A DNA stretch of 64,000 nt, taken from the NCBI RefSeq assembly GCF_003957375.1, contig NZ_CP025473.1:893501-957500 (forward strand), given 5' to 3'. The notes beneath the pieces were generated by a model that made no database searches, had not been told where the DNA came from, and saw nothing but the letters and a program-made list of their open reading frames with translations. The position numbers and the translations under genes were made by a program. Source of the DNA: Enterococcus mundtii (GTDB lineage: Bacteria > Bacillota > Bacilli > Lactobacillales > Enterococcaceae). Of this stretch, positions 61,856 to 64,000 are shown piece after piece; position 1 is the stretch's first letter, and each line of letters starts with the position of its first letter.

Positions 61856-64000
61856 ATGTTTCTTCCACAACTTTGTACGATCACCTCGTATTCTTTGTTG
61901 CAAAGTACGATTCGCATAAACGAATACGTTCAAGAAGCAAAGAAACTAGGCTATCAAACATTAGCGATCACAGATAAGGATGTGCTATCTGGGGCAGCGG
62001 AATTTTACCGCATCTGTATGAATGAAAAAATACAACCAATTATTGGACTGAACTTGACCTACCAGTTTCAAGAACGTTATTATGAGTTATTACTCTACGC
62101 AAAAGATAGAATCGGCTACCAACAATTGATCAAGCTCTCAAGCAAGAAAATGATCCGAGAAAAAATAGAGCTTCACGAGATCGATGAACTCGATCATTTG
62201 CTTGTCGTTTTACCAGCCAAAAAATCGATTGCTGATGACTACGGTGTGTCAGCATCATTTGATAGTCATTGGCAAAGTTTGCAAGGGAAAATAGCATCTT
62301 CTCATCTTTATGTAGGAGTCACAGAAGAAACGCACCTAGAAGCTCCAGAATGGCTAGCTTATTTACGAGCAAATCAATTTCAACTTTGTGCATTACATCC
62401 GATTGCTAGTTTGCACCAAGAGGAACTTTTTTCTTTAGAGACAATGAAACATCTTCGTGAAGGTACGCAACTTTCTTTTGATGAAGTGCGACAAACGACT
62501 CGCGATTCAGGTGCAGGGTTTTTGCTTCCTGAAGCAGAGTTAAGACAAAGATTCATGACCGCAGGATTGGAGGAAGCGTTAAACAATGCGCACCAGTTAG
62601 CTAAGTCAGTCACATTTGAATTTCAGTTTCATCAGAAATTACTACCACATTATCCTGTGCCAGATAATCGTGCTGCTGGAGAGTATTTACAGGAACTCTG
62701 CCAGAAGCAATTAGGGAAGCGAGTTAAAAAAATCACCCCAGCTTATCAAGAACGATTAGATTATGAACTGTCGGTGATCCACCAGATGGGGTTTGATGAT
62801 TACTTCTTGATCGTTTGGGATGTCATGGCTTTTGCCCATGAAAACAACATCGTTACTGGTGCTGGTCGTGGCTCAGCAGCGGGGTCATTAGTCGCCTACG
62901 TGTTGGAGATCACGGATGTCGATCCATTGGAGTATGACTTGTTATTTGAACGTTTTTTGAATCCAGAACGATATACGATGCCAGATATCGATCTAGACAT
63001 ACCCGATAACCGAAGAGAAGAAGTACTGATCTATGTCCGTGAGAAATACGGGCAATATCATATGGCCCAAATCGCAACATTCGGAACTATGGCAGCTAAA
63101 ATGGTACTTAGAGATGTGGCTCGAGTCTTTGGATTATCGCAAAGCGAAGCTAATCGTTGGTCCAAAGCGATTCCCAACCAATTGAAAATGACATTGAATG
63201 AGGCGTATCGGACTTCGAACAAGCTGGTTGAGCTAGTCCAGGCGAGTGAGAAAAATCAATTATTATTCCAAACAGCAAAAATACTTGAAGGTTTGCCACG
63301 ACACGTTTCCACCCATGCAGCCGGAGTCGTTTTAAGTGATAAGAATCTACTAGAGTTAGTTCCTTTACAAAAAGGATCCGATGAAGCATATTTGACTCAG
63401 TATACAATGAACGATGTCGAAGCTATCGGGCTGTTAAAAATGGATTTTCTTGGATTAAGAAATCTGTCCATTATCGATTACACAGTGAAAGCAATCAAAC
63501 GTGTCGAAAACAAAGTTATCCAACTCAAAGAAATCCCATTAGATGATTCTAAAACGCTACAGCTTTTTCAACAAGGCGAAACAACGGGGGTTTTTCAATT
63601 TGAATCTGCGGGGATTCGGAACGTCTTACGGAGATTAGGGCCAGAAAACATCGAAGATATTGCCGCAGTCAACGCCTTATATCGTCCTGGACCAATGCAA
63701 AATATCGATACATTTATCGCTCGTAAAAAAGGGAAGGAAAGAATCTATTATCTCGATGATTCATTGGAGCCGATTTTAAACAATACGTATGGTGTCATTG
63801 TCTATCAGGAACAGATCATGCAGATCGCTTCAACCATGGCTGGATTTTCTCTTGGCCAAGCGGATATTTTAAGGCGAGCAATTAGTAAAAAGAAAAAAGA
63901 AGTGATTGATCAAGAAAGAGATCATTTTGTTCAAGGTGCCAACCAACAAGGGTACAGTAAGGAAAAGGCTAATGAAGTGTACGAATATATCGAACGCTTT
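61856..64000 (+). CDS. dnaE: DNA polymerase III alpha subunit DnaE, 3' end outside window
   Basis: The first 715 residues of a DnaE polymerase, which extends RNA primers before PolC takes over. An N-terminal PHP-like domain (about 1-200) precedes the polymerase core with GAGRGSAAGSLVAYV, the catalytic Asp pair in MPDIDLDIPDNRRE, ATFGTMAAKMVLRDVAR, LPRHVSTHAAGVVLS and ALYRPGPMQ. The metal-binding histidines normally found at the start of PHP (HVHSxYS-type) are replaced (LCTITSYSLL), so this PHP is not expected to bind metals. AAAGGTGG lies about 9 bases before the ATG. The gene runs off the window in frame. Confidence 0.96.
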   Translation, partial: MFLPQLCTITSYSLLQSTIRINEYVQEAKKLGYQTLAITDKDVLSGAAEFYRICMNEKIQPIIGLNLTYQFQERYYELLLYAKDRIGYQQLIKLSSKKMIREKIELHEIDELDHLLVVLPAKKSIADDYGVSASFDSHWQSLQGKIASSHLYVGVTEETHLEAPEWLAYLRANQFQLCALHPIASLHQEELFSLETMKHLREGTQLSFDEVRQTTRDSGAGFLLPEAELRQRFMTAGLEEALNNAHQLAKSVTFEFQFHQKLLPHYPVPDNRAAGEYLQELCQKQLGKRVKKITPAYQERLDYELSVIHQMGFDDYFLIVWDVMAFAHENNIVTGAGRGSAAGSLVAYVLEITDVDPLEYDLLFERFLNPERYTMPDIDLDIPDNRREEVLIYVREKYGQYHMAQIATFGTMAAKMVLRDVARVFGLSQSEANRWSKAIPNQLKMTLNEAYRTSNKLVELVQASEKNQLLFQTAKILEGLPRHVSTHAAGVVLSDKNLLELVPLQKGSDEAYLTQYTMNDVEAIGLLKMDFLGLRNLSIIDYTVKAIKRVENKVIQLKEIPLDDSKTLQLFQQGETTGVFQFESAGIRNVLRRLGPENIEDIAAVNALYRPGPMQNIDTFIARKKGKERIYYLDDSLEPILNNTYGVIVYQEQIMQIASTMAGFSLGQADILRRAISKKKKEVIDQERDHFVQGANQQGYSKEKANEVYEYIERF

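Noticed and set aside
1-64000. Mobile element, prophage, CRISPR or defence island
   Set aside because: No transposase, integrase, phage structural gene, spaced direct repeats or known defence domains appear; the three nested-hairpin repeats are non-coding.

Overview
The window is about 64 kb of low-GC Gram-positive chromosome, almost certainly from an Enterococcus. The gene content and order fit the E. faecium / hirae / durans group better than E. faecalis, but that species guess is inference from gene order alone. Support for Enterococcus comes from the fabT-led fatty-acid cluster, the bgsA-bgsB glycolipid pair, clpE beside a DUF1827 gene, the yqeG-yqeM block, T-box-controlled thrS, and strong AGGAGG ribosome-binding sites. 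I see no rRNA, tRNA, IS element, prophage or CRISPR array.

Layout. (1) 1-4.7 kb is a chitin-use locus: a multiply frameshifted GH18 chitinase pseudogene, tspO facing it, an intact secreted GH18 chitinase, and a secreted AA10 lytic polysaccharide monooxygenase (LPMO). The chitinase and the LPMO each carry a catabolite-repression (cre)-like palindrome upstream. (2) 4.8-15.3 kb is housekeeping: a DUF697 protein, a 23S rRNA methyltransferase, recX-mutY, ntdP, a GNAT acetyltransferase, an AI-2E-type exporter, a CNNM/CBS protein and prfC. (3) 15.3-20.6 kb holds a DUF1827 gene and CtsR-controlled clpE on the minus strand, then ptsH-ptsI. (4) 20.8-24.3 kb holds bgsA-bgsB (membrane glycolipid and lipoteichoic-acid anchor synthesis), a beta-hydroxyacid dehydrogenase and a YkuJ-type protein. 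(5) 24.4-25.3 kb is a minus-strand short UvrC-like nuclease. (6) 25.6-34.3 kb is the type II fatty-acid cluster fabT-fabH-acpP-fabD-fabG-fabF-accB-fabZ-accC-accD-accA, with three FabT-type palindromes upstream and no fabK between acpP and fabD. (7) 34.6-37.6 kb is a degenerate lipoprotein gene and a polar amino-acid ABC transporter. (8) 37.9-44.3 kb is the yqeG-yqeH-yqeI-nadD-yqeK-rsfS-yqeM block, then tmcAL and a YebC2-type gene. rsfS appears to start at an ATC codon. (9) 44.3-50.2 kb holds an unrecognised 212-residue gene between two copies of a nested-hairpin repeat, helD, a heavy-metal P-type ATPase with an SPC motif, and a 59-residue tautomerase. (10) 50.2-57.4 kb holds T-box-thrS, a decayed AraC regulator plus VOC gene pair, an RpiR regulator, a class B PBP and a third copy of the repeat. 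(11) 57.5-64 kb holds a Cof-type phosphatase, a purine permease with PurBox-like sites, a PmrA-like efflux pump, a YjzD-type protein and the 5' part of dnaE, cut by the window edge.

How parts work together. Fatty-acid genes elongate acyl-ACP from malonyl-CoA made by the four acc subunits, and FabT represses them. BgsA/BgsB use the resulting diacylglycerol for glycolipids. The LPMO and chitinase act together outside the cell on chitin and should be switched off by preferred sugars through HPr (ptsH, in this window) and CcpA. The most unusual items are the ATC start of rsfS, the three nested-hairpin repeats with compensatory arm changes, the missing fabK, a short UvrC homologue that keeps a UvrB-binding motif, and four genes or pairs caught in decay (chitinase copy, lipoprotein, AraC, VOC). 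I found no clearly novel multi-gene defence or mobile system; the best unknown is the 212-residue gene bracketed by repeats.
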